Translations under genes and position numbers: made by a program
Notes under the pieces: generated by a model
The model's input: the letters and a program-made list of their open reading frames with translations, nothing else
Told to the model about the DNA's origin: nothing
The model's database searches: none
Part shown: positions 27,313-35,118 of the stretch, piece after piece
Layout of the letters: the number at the start of each line of letters is the position of its first letter
How positions within the stretch are numbered: position 1 is the stretch's first letter
Assembly (NCBI GenBank): GCA_964506685.1
Contig: CAZDMQ010000004.1
Span: 23,546-87,545 of the forward strand
Length of the DNA: 64,000 nucleotides
Source of the DNA: UBA5336 sp964506685
GTDB taxonomy: Bacteria; Pseudomonadota; Alphaproteobacteria; Caulobacterales; Hyphomonadaceae
Reading direction: 5' to 3'

Positions 27313-28530
27313 TCAGCCGGCGTCCTCCGAAACCCGTGCGATTCCAGCGGAGATGAGCGCGTCGATGGCGGCCTCGTCCCGGCCCAGCGCAGCCAGCACC
27401 TCCCGCGTGTGCTGGCCCGGTGCCGGTGTCGGCCCGCGCGGACCATCGGCGTGGCCGGGGAAGCGGACCGGCGAGCCGGGTGTGCGCATCATCGTGCCGT
27501 CACCGGCCGCCGACGGCATCTGCTGGATTGCGCCGGACGCCATGACCTGCGGGTCCTCAGCCACTTCGGCGAGCGTCTGGACCGGTGCCCAGGCGATCGA
27601 TTCCGCGTCTAGCCGCTCGGCCGCCTCGGCTTTGGTGAGCCGTGCGAACGCCGCATCGAACAGGTTGACCAGCTCGCGGGCATGGGTGCGCCGGCCCTTG
27701 GCAGTGGCGAAGCGTTCATCGCCGATCAGGTTGTCGAGACCGATGGCGCGGCAGAGCGGGGCCCAGTCGACATTGCCCTGGCGGGAGACGATGCAGAGCC
27801 AGGCATCATCGCCGGTGCGGAAGAAATTCATCAGCGGCTGGATCGATTCATGGCGCGGCTTGGTCGAACCGACCCGGCCGAAGAAGAGCTGGATCGCAAA
27901 GTCCGAGCCGAGTGAGAACAACGCTGCGCGCAATAGCGACGCCTCGACCAGGCACCCCTTGCCGGTCTTCAGCGCCTGGACAAGTGCCGCGCAGATCCCG
28001 GCCGCTGCAGCGATCGAGGTGGTGTGATCGCCATAGGCGGTGCGCAGGGGGAAGGGGTCCTCGCCCTTGGGAATCGTCAGCCGCGCAAGGCCCGACCGGC
28101 TCCAGAAGCTTGCCACATCGAAGCCCGGCCGGTTGGCGTCCGGGCCCGTCAGCCCATAGCCTGTGAGCGAGCAATAGACGAGTTTCGGATTGTCTGCGGC
28201 GAGGCTGGGATAGTCGAGCCCTGCCCGTTCGAGCCCGCCGGGACGGACATTGGTCAGGAACACATCGGCACTGGCGGCGAGGTCGCGGACGATGGCCTGG
28301 CCCTCGGCCTCGGCCGTGTTGACGATGATCGACTGCTTGCCGCGATTGTCGAAGTCGAAGACCGGGTTGTCCTGGATGTCGGTGCCAATCGTCGACATGA
28401 ACTTGCGGATCGGGTCACCGCCCGGCGGTTCGATCTTGATCACTTCGGCGCCCCAGTCTGACAGGATCGATCCCGCCCCTGGTGCGGCCATGTACGTGGC
28501 GTGTTCGACCACGCGAATTCCCTCAAGCAT
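27313..28530 (-). CDS. CaiB/BaiF family CoA-transferase
   Basis: This 405-residue class III CoA-transferase moves CoA between carboxylic acids and acyl-CoA donors. Family segments include GIRVVEHATYMAAPGAGSIL at the N-terminus, WGAEVIKIEPPGGDP, LNVRPGGLERAGLDY-like TNVRPGGLERAGLDY, LVYCSLTGYG and the linker-domain segment RTHARELVNLFDAAFARLT. Formyl-, succinyl- or other acyl-CoA donors are possible; the substrate is not evident. GGGAGG lies six bases before the ATG. The leader just upstream is a five-fold 15-bp tandem repeat that contains this ribosome-binding site. It is divergent from the DUF2336 gene. Confidence 0.92.
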   Translation of the reverse strand: MLEGIRVVEHATYMAAPGAGSILSDWGAEVIKIEPPGGDPIRKFMSTIGTDIQDNPVFDFDNRGKQSIIVNTAEAEGQAIVRDLAASADVFLTNVRPGGLERAGLDYPSLAADNPKLVYCSLTGYGLTGPDANRPGFDVASFWSRSGLARLTIPKGEDPFPLRTAYGDHTTSIAAAAGICAALVQALKTGKGCLVEASLLRAALFSLGSDFAIQLFFGRVGSTKPRHESIQPLMNFFRTGDDAWLCIVSRQGNVDWAPLCRAIGLDNLIGDERFATAKGRRTHARELVNLFDAAFARLTKAEAAERLDAESIAWAPVQTLAEVAEDPQVMASGAIQQMPSAAGDGTMMRTPGSPVRFPGHADGPRGPTPAPGQHTREVLAALGRDEAAIDALISAGIARVSEDAG

Positions 28531-28538
28531 GTTGCCTC

Positions 28539-28613
28539 CCTGCCTCTTCTCAGCCTGCCTCTACTCGGCCTGCCTTTTGCCGGCGTGCCGGTCTTCGGTC
28601 TGCCCATTGCCCG
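28539..28613. repeat. Five imperfect 15-bp tandem repeats
   Basis: Five consecutive units (cctgcctcttctcag, cctgcctctactcgg, cctgccttttgccgg, cgtgccggtcttcgg, tctgcccattgcccg) share the pattern cctgcc...cgg with period 15. Similarity declines from left to right, indicating expansion by slippage. The array starts nine bases upstream of the CoA-transferase ATG, so unit 1 is part of its leader, next to the Shine-Dalgarno sequence. Because the period is a multiple of three, spurious open frames with repeating LP and GRP residues run through it. Confidence 0.8.
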
Positions 28614-28778
28614 CGGGGGCTGTTGCCGCCCGCCCATTGCCAAGCGTGTGGGGCCGGCCTCGCAACCGACTGTTCCGACTGCCCGTTTCCGGCGGGTAAT
28701 CGGTAAACCAATCTTAACCAGACCGTTCCATCGCTTGTCTCGTCACTGTCTTCTTCGCCCGGACGGAAGGGTTCTTCA

Positions 28779-29936
28779 ATGACCGTCTCCACGTTTCGCC
28801 CACAATTGTCTGAAGCGGACATCAACCGCCTTGTGAAGGGCGAAACCCCTGAAGCCCGGGCATCGGTGGCGCACAGGCTCTGCCGGCGCATCTCGCTTGA
28901 CGTGCTGAGCGAGGACGAGCGGGCCTATGCGCAGGAGATCATCCGCATCCTCGCGCGCGACACCGCCGAGCTTGTCCGCCGGACGCTGTCGGTCACCCTG
29001 CGCCATTCCCCGGTGCTGCCGCGTGAGATTGCCGTAAAACTCGCCCGGGACGTGGAGACCGTGGCCCTGCCGGTTCTCGAATCCTCTCCCGTCTTCACCG
29101 AGGAGGACCTTGTCGAACTGGTCCTGACGGCCTCCCAGGCCAAGCAGGAGGCGATTGCCGGTCGCGAAACCGTGTCCGCCAGCGTTAGTGAGGCCATCGC
29201 CGAACATGCCGCGCTACAGGCCGTGCGTCGCCTGGCGAACAATGAGGGCGCAGAGCTTAGCGAAAAGGCCTTCGCGCTGTCTCTGCAACGGTTCGGCGAT
29301 GATGGCGACCTGCAGTCCGCGCTTGTCCGGCGCAATCACATTCCGCCACATATTGCCGAGAAGATGGTGTCGCTCGTATCGGGACAGATCTTCGACATGC
29401 TGGTCAACCGGCATGAGCTGCCCGCCCAGATGGCGATCGACCTTGCCGCCGGGGCGCGGGAGCGGGCGACCGTCGATCTCGTCGAGCAGGCCGGCCGGCG
29501 CTCGGACCTCCCCCGTTTCGTCTCCCAGCTCAATCTCAATGGCCGGCTCAGCCATTCCCTGATCATCCGCGCCCTGTGCATGGGGCACATGCCCTTTGTC
29601 GAGCATGCGCTGGCGGAACTGTCGGGTGTGCCGCACCAGCGGGTCTGGCTGATGGTGCACGATGCCGGACCGCTCGGACTGCAGGCCGTATTCGACCGGG
29701 CCGGGCTGCCGCCGAAATTCCTTCCGGTGGTGCGAGAGGCGGTCGCGATCTATCATGAAACCCAGCTTGATGGCGGTCCCGATGACCGTCTCCGCTTCCG
29801 CATGCGCATGATCGAGCGTGTGCTGACCCGGCTGCAGTCCCTTTCGCCGGAAGACGTGAATTACCTCCTCGAAAAACTCGATGCCTATGGCGAGCAGATC
29901 GGCGTCGAGAGCAAGGACGAAACCGAAGTGGCGTAG
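28779..29936 (+). CDS. DUF2336 domain-containing protein
   Basis: This 385-residue, helix-rich protein contains the DUF2336 region found in alphaproteobacteria, built from HEAT-like helical repeats. Examples are LARDTAELVRRTLSVTLRH, AVKLARDVETVALPVLESSP and EKMVSLVSGQIFDMLV. No catalytic motif or membrane segment is visible. The molecular role is unknown; several relatives are regulated by stress or cell-cycle factors. GGAAGGG precedes the ATG. The gene is divergent from the CoA-transferase, and a copy of the dispersed 105-bp repeat begins 29 bases past its stop. Confidence 0.85.
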   Translation: MTVSTFRPQLSEADINRLVKGETPEARASVAHRLCRRISLDVLSEDERAYAQEIIRILARDTAELVRRTLSVTLRHSPVLPREIAVKLARDVETVALPVLESSPVFTEEDLVELVLTASQAKQEAIAGRETVSASVSEAIAEHAALQAVRRLANNEGAELSEKAFALSLQRFGDDGDLQSALVRRNHIPPHIAEKMVSLVSGQIFDMLVNRHELPAQMAIDLAAGARERATVDLVEQAGRRSDLPRFVSQLNLNGRLSHSLIIRALCMGHMPFVEHALAELSGVPHQRVWLMVHDAGPLGLQAVFDRAGLPPKFLPVVREAVAIYHETQLDGGPDDRLRFRMRMIERVLTRLQSLSPEDVNYLLEKLDAYGEQIGVESKDETEVA

Positions 29937-29965
29937 GTCCTCTCGTCCAGGCGGCGAAATCCGTC

Positions 29966-30070
29966 CGAGCGCATCTTCATCTCATTCAGAACCGACGAAG
30001 CTGCGCTCGATTTGTTTCTGCCCGATTTATCGACGCAAACCGGTACCCACTTCGCTTGAAATTGCGCTAG
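29966..30070 (-). repeat. Dispersed ~105-bp repeat with inverted ends, copy B
   Basis: Read on the minus strand, this copy starts ctagcgcaatttcaagcgaa, continues through gtgggtaccggtttgcgtc and cttcgtcggttctgaatgag, and ends gatgcgctcg. It aligns along its length with the copy at 52038-52144. The outermost bases form an inverted repeat. Its ctag end supplies the TAG stop of the glycine-zipper gene (30067-30069). Confidence 0.85.
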
Positions 30071-30828
30071 CCGATGCAGTCCGGATCGCGGGTCTGCAGG
30101 CCGCAGTCCGGGGCCACGCGCCATTCCTCGAAACGGGCGCGGGGTTCGTAGATGACTTCCCCGTCCCGGCAGGCAAGGACAGGTTCGCGCACGATGCGAC
30201 CATCGGGGAATTCGGTTTCGCGGTAGACGGTCTCGCATTCGCGTAGTCGTTCGTCCCTGGCGCCCGCAAGGTCCGGATCGGTGATCGTCCGCGCGCGACC
30301 GACATCACGGCTGCTCACTTCATAGGGCGTGGTTTCCCAGGCCGGGCCGACGGCCGAGCGGGTCGGCGGGGGCACGTCGGCATATTTCCAGGTCTCGTCG
30401 CAATTTACCGAATTTCGGCCGAGTTCGCTGCCGGCAAGGCCGCCGATGATCGCGCCCAGCAACACCCCGGCCACCTCTTCGCCGTCATCATCGTCGTCGT
30501 AGCCGTAGCCATAGGCGTACCCACGACCATAGCCGCGATAGCCATGATAACCGCGATGCCCACGATACCCACGGTAGCGGCGATGGCCGTGCCGGTAATG
30601 ATCATCGTCATCCCCGTCGACGGCGAGGCCGCCTGCAACCCCGCCGAGCACGCCGCCGATCACCGCTCCGGCGAGCTGGCCATCGCGGCGCTCGGTTTCG
30701 CAGCCGGTCACGGTCATGCCGGCAAAACCGCGTCCGTCGTCATGGTAATAGCCCTGGCCGTGGGCGGCTGCGAAGGCCGGTCCGGCAACGGCCATTCCGA
30801 GTGCCAGAAGGGAAATACGGTGGGTCAT
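30067..30828 (-). CDS. Glycine-zipper 2TM domain protein, exported
   Basis: The 253-residue product has a signal peptide (LGMAVAGPAFAAAHG) and two glycine-zipper segments: GAVIGGVLGGVAGGLAVDG and GVLLGAIIGGLAGSELG. Between them is a low-complexity stretch of Arg-Gly-Tyr/His repeats (RYRGYRGHRGYHGYRGYG) and Asp runs. The C-terminal third is soluble, with paired cysteines (CETVYRE, LACRDGE, APDCGLQTRDPDC). Such proteins are envelope or outer-membrane lipoprotein-like components (SlyB/RcnB-type zippers) thought to affect envelope stability. The start at 30828 gives the signal peptide. The TAG stop lies inside the dispersed repeat, so the final residues may have been changed by its insertion. Confidence 0.82.
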   Translation of the reverse strand: MTHRISLLALGMAVAGPAFAAAHGQGYYHDDGRGFAGMTVTGCETERRDGQLAGAVIGGVLGGVAGGLAVDGDDDDHYRHGHRRYRGYRGHRGYHGYRGYGRGYAYGYGYDDDDDGEEVAGVLLGAIIGGLAGSELGRNSVNCDETWKYADVPPPTRSAVGPAWETTPYEVSSRDVGRARTITDPDLAGARDERLRECETVYRETEFPDGRIVREPVLACRDGEVIYEPRARFEEWRVAPDCGLQTRDPDCIG

Positions 30829-31042
30829 GTCGGTTGGGTCCCTTGCAATGTCTCTCCCCGGGCGCGTCAGGCGCAAGCACGGGCAGCCCGGATCACGCGC
30901 TGACGTTCGCGCCGGTGCCTTGATCTGTGACAGGATAGCAGGACGGCGCCTGAATACAGCCTGAAGCGGTGCTTCAGCTTGTTGGTGCAATGTCGAGGGC
31001 GGGGGGCTGGACGGACCGGCTCCCGCGCGCCATCTCCTTGTC

Positions 31043-32113
31043 ATGAGCTGGATCGACACTGCCTCCCGAACCCTCGGTCGCGCGCGCTACGTGGCCCGCC
31101 AGGGTGCCCGAACCGCCTGGTATGGCGCCCAGTACGCAGCCGCCCGGCGGCGCAGCGCGGGCTTCAACCGCCCCGGCGAGCCGGCCTTCCGCCCGGCCAG
31201 TGGCGCACCCGACCGGGCGGCGATCCGCAAGGCCTTCCTCGCGCTCTTCCGGGATGATCTCGACAATGTCGAGGCCGGTCTCTATCCGATGCCGCCTGCG
31301 CCGAGCCTTGGCGACCTGCCCGCCGATGTCGCGCGGGCCCGCGCCTTCCTGTCCGACGTTGAAGCCGTCGATGCCCGGCGCCTCGCCCGAGACGGCACCG
31401 AGGTCCGGCGCGAGCTCGCCGACGCGCTCGATCGTTATCCGGTCTATTACCGCCAGAATTTCCACTACCAGACCGGCGGCTGGCTGAGCGATGAGAGCGC
31501 GGCGCTCTATGACCACCAGGTCGAGGTACTGTTCACCGGCGCGGCGGCAGCCATGCGGCGGGCCGCACTGGCCCCGCTCGCGCGCGACCTTAAAGGACGG
31601 GACCAGCGGGCCTATCGCCATCTCGACCTGGCCTGTGGCACGGGCCGCTTCCTGTCGGACGTGCTGGCGGGCTATCCCCGGCTCCGCTCGACCGGGCTCG
31701 ATCTGTCGCCCAACTACCTCGCCCGGGCGGCAGAGCACCTGGCGGCCTGGACGCAAGTGGAGCTCGTGCAGGGGGCAGGCGAGGCCATGCCCTTCGAGGC
31801 GGCCCGGTTCGACGGTGTGACAAACATCTATCTCTTTCACGAATTGCCGCCCAGGGTCCGCCCCGAGGTCCTCGCCGAGGTACGCCGCGTCCTGAAACCC
31901 GGTGGCCTGTTCGTGCTTGCAGACAGCCTCCAGCGCGGCGACGCTCCGGGCCTTGATGGCATGCTGGAATATTTTCCCGAGGGATTCCACGAGCCCTACT
32001 ACAAGGGCTATCTCGACTGGGACATGGACACTGCCGTGGCTGCAGCGGGCTTCGAGAAGGTTTGCCAGCGGCTGGCGTTTCTCACCAAGGTCACGGTCTG
32101 GCGCGCGACCTGA
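31043..32113 (+). CDS. Class I SAM-dependent methyltransferase
   Basis: The 356-residue protein has a Rossmann methyltransferase core in its C-terminal half: SAM motif I HLDLACGTGRFLSDVLAG followed by GLDLSPNYLARA, motif II region RFDGVTNIYLFHELP, and motif III LKPGGLFVLADSLQ. The N-terminal 170 residues are helical and form an extra domain seen in many proteobacterial homologues of unknown substrate. No neighbouring gene indicates the substrate. It is divergent from the glycine-zipper gene and convergent with fur. Confidence 0.88.
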   Translation: MSWIDTASRTLGRARYVARQGARTAWYGAQYAAARRRSAGFNRPGEPAFRPASGAPDRAAIRKAFLALFRDDLDNVEAGLYPMPPAPSLGDLPADVARARAFLSDVEAVDARRLARDGTEVRRELADALDRYPVYYRQNFHYQTGGWLSDESAALYDHQVEVLFTGAAAAMRRAALAPLARDLKGRDQRAYRHLDLACGTGRFLSDVLAGYPRLRSTGLDLSPNYLARAAEHLAAWTQVELVQGAGEAMPFEAARFDGVTNIYLFHELPPRVRPEVLAEVRRVLKPGGLFVLADSLQRGDAPGLDGMLEYFPEGFHEPYYKGYLDWDMDTAVAAAGFEKVCQRLAFLTKVTVWRAT

Positions 32114-32131
32114 GTGCGTCGCAGAGCTCGC

Positions 32132-32545
32132 TCATTCGCCATCCTTCAGGGGGACGCCGTAGAGTTCGAGCCGGTGGTCGACCAGCTTGTAGCCATGCTT
32201 GCGCGCGATCTCGACCTGCAACCGTTCGATTTCCTCGTTGTGAAACTCGATCACGTCGCCTGACTTCACGTCGATCAGGTGGTCATGGTGCTCATCGGGC
32301 AATTCCTCATACCGCGAGCGGCCATCCCGGAAATCATGGCGCTCGATGATCCCGTAATCCTCGAACAGTTTGACGGTCCGATAGACGGTGGCCAGCGAGA
32401 TCGAGGCATCCTCGCTGTTCGCCCGCCGGTGGAGTTCCTCGGCGTCAGGATGGTCGTCGGCGCTCGACAGCACACGCGCGATCACCCGCCGCGGTTCTGT
32501 CATCCGCAGGCCCTTCTCGGCGCAGAGCTGCTCAATTCGAGTCAT
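32132..32545 (-). CDS. fur: Fur-family metal-responsive repressor (Fur/Mur-like)
   Basis: The 137-residue protein has the Fur winged helix (GLRMTEPRRVIARVLSS, ISLATVYRTVKLFEDYG) and the dimerisation/metal domain starting HHDHLIDVKSGDVIEF with EIERLQVEIARKHGYKLVDHRLELYG. The CxxC structural-zinc motif of gamma-proteobacterial Fur is absent, as in alphaproteobacterial Fur and the manganese regulator Mur, so iron versus manganese cannot be decided by sequence alone. It is the last gene of the tsaB-rimI-fur operon; its start overlaps the rimI end by 14 bases. Confidence 0.92.
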   Translation of the reverse strand: MTRIEQLCAEKGLRMTEPRRVIARVLSSADDHPDAEELHRRANSEDASISLATVYRTVKLFEDYGIIERHDFRDGRSRYEELPDEHHDHLIDVKSGDVIEFHNEEIERLQVEIARKHGYKLVDHRLELYGVPLKDGE

Positions 32546-33056
32546 GATCCGTAGATGCGGTGTCACCGGGTGAATGTCCAGTGATTCTGTCCAATCCCGC
32601 TGACAGCAGGAGTGCATCGGCGCGTTGGCCATCGCGCCGGAGATAGTAGCCTTTCCGCCGGCCATCCTGCGCGAAGCCGAGACGGTGATAGAGAGCAAGG
32701 GCTGCAGTGTTGTCGCAGGCCACGTCCAGCGTCATTCGTTCGGCCCCAAGCGCCGCGAGTTGCTGGGCCGCGGTTCGCAGGAGCACCCCGCCCAGGCCGC
32801 GCCTCCGGGCTCCGGGCGCGGTGGCGAGTGTCAGGATATCGGCCTCGCCGGCGACCAGCCGGACAAGACAGAAGGCCAGCAGGGTCCCCGCATCGTCGCG
32901 GAGGCCAAAGCCTTGGACCATGCCATCCTCAAGCAGGGCCGAGATGGCACAGGCCGACCAGCCCTGATCGAAACTCCGGCCGTGGATCGCGGCCGCCGCA
33001 GCGCTGTCATCGGCCCCGAGTGTCGCCGTGTGGACCTGATGGGCCAGCCCGGTCAC
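32532..33056 (-). CDS. rimI: RimI-like ribosomal-protein S18 alanine N-acetyltransferase
   Basis: This 174-residue GNAT enzyme has the acetyl-CoA signature ATAPGARRRGLGGVLL and the RimI-typical NTAALALYHRLGFAQDGRR near the C-terminus. RimI acetylates the N-terminal alanine of ribosomal protein S18, and location directly after tsaB is a widely conserved gene order. The GTG start at 33056 overlaps the tsaB stop by four bases (GTGA). The open frame extends to 33308, but that part is antisense-like sequence over tsaB in another frame. Confidence 0.88.
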   Translation of the reverse strand: MTGLAHQVHTATLGADDSAAAAAIHGRSFDQGWSACAISALLEDGMVQGFGLRDDAGTLLAFCLVRLVAGEADILTLATAPGARRRGLGGVLLRTAAQQLAALGAERMTLDVACDNTAALALYHRLGFAQDGRRKGYYLRRDGQRADALLLSAGLDRITGHSPGDTASTDHDSN

Positions 33057-33703
33057 GGCGCCCTGTTTCCTGGCAGGACGGCATCGGGCGGGCGGACATA
33101 GACCGGGCTGGGCGGTGCCGAGTCCGGATCTTGCACGCTCGCCCAGTGGGCGACAAACCGGGCGAGCGGCCGGGCAGGCAGGGCTTGCGCGGCGTCGGCC
33201 AGCCTGTCCGTGCCGTCGGTGAGCACCAGTCGCTGGCTGGCCAGAAGGTCGGCAAGCGGCACCTCTGCCGGTGGGCTCTCCGGCTGTCCGGCGTTGAAAT
33301 CCTGGCACCAGAAGCTGATATCGGGCGGACGTTTCCGCGCTTGCAGCGCGATCCGGACGGGGCGGGTCTCGCCCGGTGGCAGGGCCGCTTGAAGCAGGCT
33401 GATCCCGAGCACAGGGCAGCCGAGCACGAGACCCAGTCCACGTGCGAAAGCCAGCCCCATGCGCAGTCCGGTAAAGCTCCCAGGCCCGTTTACGACACCG
33501 ATACGGGTCACCTCACCGAGCGCCAGACCGGCTTCGTCCAGCAGGCCCGTCAGCAGCCCCGGCAGGCGTGCATCCTGTCCCTGTCCGGCAACCATGTCGG
33601 TCTGCACGAATGCACCGTCTCCGCCCGTTTCGTCAGCGCCATCGGTCCTGAGCAGGGCGATCTCGGCCGGCCCGGAAGCGGTCTGGAAGGCGAGCGTGAC
33701 CAT
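33053..33703 (-). CDS. tsaB: tRNA threonylcarbamoyladenosine biosynthesis protein TsaB
   Basis: TsaB is the non-catalytic ASKHA-fold partner of TsaD and TsaE in making t6A37 on ANN-decoding tRNAs. The 216-residue protein has the length and hallmark GPGSFTGLRMGLAFARGL, preceded by IGVVNGPGS. The N-terminus starts MVTLAFQTASGPAEIALL, where typical homologues have an IDTS in place of FQTA. It leads the tsaB-rimI-fur run and lies 9 bases after the nitroreductase gene. Confidence 0.93.
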   Translation of the reverse strand: MVTLAFQTASGPAEIALLRTDGADETGGDGAFVQTDMVAGQGQDARLPGLLTGLLDEAGLALGEVTRIGVVNGPGSFTGLRMGLAFARGLGLVLGCPVLGISLLQAALPPGETRPVRIALQARKRPPDISFWCQDFNAGQPESPPAEVPLADLLASQRLVLTDGTDRLADAAQALPARPLARFVAHWASVQDPDSAPPSPVYVRPPDAVLPGNRAP

Positions 33704-33712
33704 GGCCCCCGC

Positions 33713-34315
33713 TTACAGGATCGCGCAGGCCTCTTCGAAGCTCATCCTTGGAGAGCGCTCGAAGAGGTCTTCGTTGCTGCCGTGGCCTAGATTGCAGATC
33801 CAGTTGGACTTCCAGTTCTGCATGGCCGGGTCGGAGGCGAAGAATTCCTGGTCGACGCCGGCATTGTCAAACCCTGACATGGGGCCGGTATCGAGCCCGA
33901 GGGCCCGCGCGGCGATCAGGAAATATGCGCTTTGCAGCGTGCCGTTCCGGAATGCCGTGACTTCGCGGGCCACGGGTTCCTCGAACCAGGCTTTTGCGCC
34001 CGGATTGTGCGGGAACAGGACCGGGATCTGTTCGTGGAACTCGAGATCGTGGGCAATGATGACGACCCAGGGCGCGGTTTCGCTCTTCTTCTTGTTGGGC
34101 GGCGCGAGGTGCGGAATGAGCCGCGCCTTGGCCTCGGCCGAACGGATGAACACGAAGCGCGCGGGCGAGCAATTGGCGCTGGTCGGCCCCCATTTCTGGA
34201 GCTCGTAGACGGCCCGGACGAGCGTTTCCGGCACGTCCTGGTCCTTCCAGCCATTATAGCTGCGGGCGCTGCGGAAAATCACGTCTAGCGCATGGTCGTT
34301 GACGGGATGGCTCAT
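33713..34315 (-). CDS. Nitroreductase-family protein, RutE/malonic semialdehyde reductase-like
   Basis: This FMN-dependent reductase of 200 residues resembles RutE/HadB. Features are ARSYNGWKDQDVPETLVRAVYE, KWGPTSANCSPARFVFIRS (flavin binding), GTLQSAYFLIAARALGLDTGPMSGFD and LGHGSNEDLFERSPRMSFEE near the C-terminus. RutE reduces malonic semialdehyde to 3-hydroxypropionate in pyrimidine degradation, but no rut gene is nearby, so a general detoxification or quinone/nitro reductase role is equally possible. The start at 34315 is the first ATG before the conserved region; the frame stays open to 34393. Confidence 0.88.
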   Translation of the reverse strand: MSHPVNDHALDVIFRSARSYNGWKDQDVPETLVRAVYELQKWGPTSANCSPARFVFIRSAEAKARLIPHLAPPNKKKSETAPWVVIIAHDLEFHEQIPVLFPHNPGAKAWFEEPVAREVTAFRNGTLQSAYFLIAARALGLDTGPMSGFDNAGVDQEFFASDPAMQNWKSNWICNLGHGSNEDLFERSPRMSFEEACAIL

Positions 34316-34432
34316 GGGCGGGTGACTCCTTGTTCGTGTCCGCCCGGGACCTACACCCCCGGGCCGGCATGGCAAGCGCATTGAGGGGGCCATGGTCCTG
34401 CAGGCCGGCCCTGTCTCCCGACGCGCGGTGCG

Positions 34433-35014
34433 TCAGAGCACGGCTTCAACGGCCGTGACTTCCGGAACGTAGGCCTTCAGCATGTTTTCTATGCCCTGCT
34501 TGAGAGTATAGGTCGATGACGGGCAGCCGGCACAGGCCCCGCGCATATGCAGGTGCACAATGCCGGTATCGACCTCGAACCGGTCGAACACGATATCGCC
34601 GCCATCCTGGGCCACGGCCGGGCGGACCCGAGTGTCGATCAACTCCCTGATCTCCGCCACGATCTCGGCAGCCTCGCCCTCATAGCCTCGCGCGTCCGGG
34701 TCGCCATCGGGCCGGCTGCTCGCGTTTGGCTCGACCGCGGGGAGCCCTGCGACGAGATGATCCATGATGGCAGCAAGAATGAGCGGGCGGAGACTGGCCC
34801 AGTCGGCCGCTTCAGCCTTCGAGACGGAGATGAAATCGGTACCGAAGAAGACCCGCTCCACCTCGCCGAGATCGAACAGGGTTTGGGCGAGCCGGCTCGA
34901 TGACAGGTCGCTGCCCCTGGCAAAATCGAAGGGACCGGCCGTACCGGCGATCTCCTGCCCCGGAAGGAATTTGAGCGTGTCGGGATTCGGGGTCGGCTCG
35001 GTCTGGATGAACAT
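34433..35014 (-). CDS. NifU/Nfu-family iron-sulfur cluster carrier
   Basis: This 193-residue Nfu scaffold or carrier delivers Fe-S clusters to apoproteins. Residues 1-88 are the N-terminal Nfu domain (MFIQTEPTPNPDTLKFLPG, VERVFFGTDFISVSK). After an acidic linker, residues 110-190 form the NifU C-terminal domain with the cluster-binding CAGCPSSTYTLKQGIE. The arrangement upstream of tsaB-rimI-fur is common in alphaproteobacteria and links Fe-S supply with the Fur-family regulator. Confidence 0.93.
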   Translation of the reverse strand: MFIQTEPTPNPDTLKFLPGQEIAGTAGPFDFARGSDLSSSRLAQTLFDLGEVERVFFGTDFISVSKAEAADWASLRPLILAAIMDHLVAGLPAVEPNASSRPDGDPDARGYEGEAAEIVAEIRELIDTRVRPAVAQDGGDIVFDRFEVDTGIVHLHMRGACAGCPSSTYTLKQGIENMLKAYVPEVTAVEAVL

Positions 35015-35118
35015 GGGGTGAGGCCTCCTTGGGCTTGTGCATCCAAGGTGGCCGGTTCCGATGCCGATTTCAATGTTTGATCGCGGGAGGTGGTGCAGGG
35101 AGGGACGTTCGATCCACC

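Noticed and set aside
28501..28782. 93-codon plus-strand frame with LPxxGLP-type repeats
   Set aside because: The repeat pattern is a consequence of the 15-bp DNA array; no ribosome-binding site and it overlaps the CoA-transferase start.
30490..30600. Direct repeats that look like a small CRISPR or minisatellite
   Set aside because: They encode the Arg-Gly-Tyr/His stretch of the glycine-zipper protein; units are short and without spacers. I see no CRISPR array anywhere in the window.
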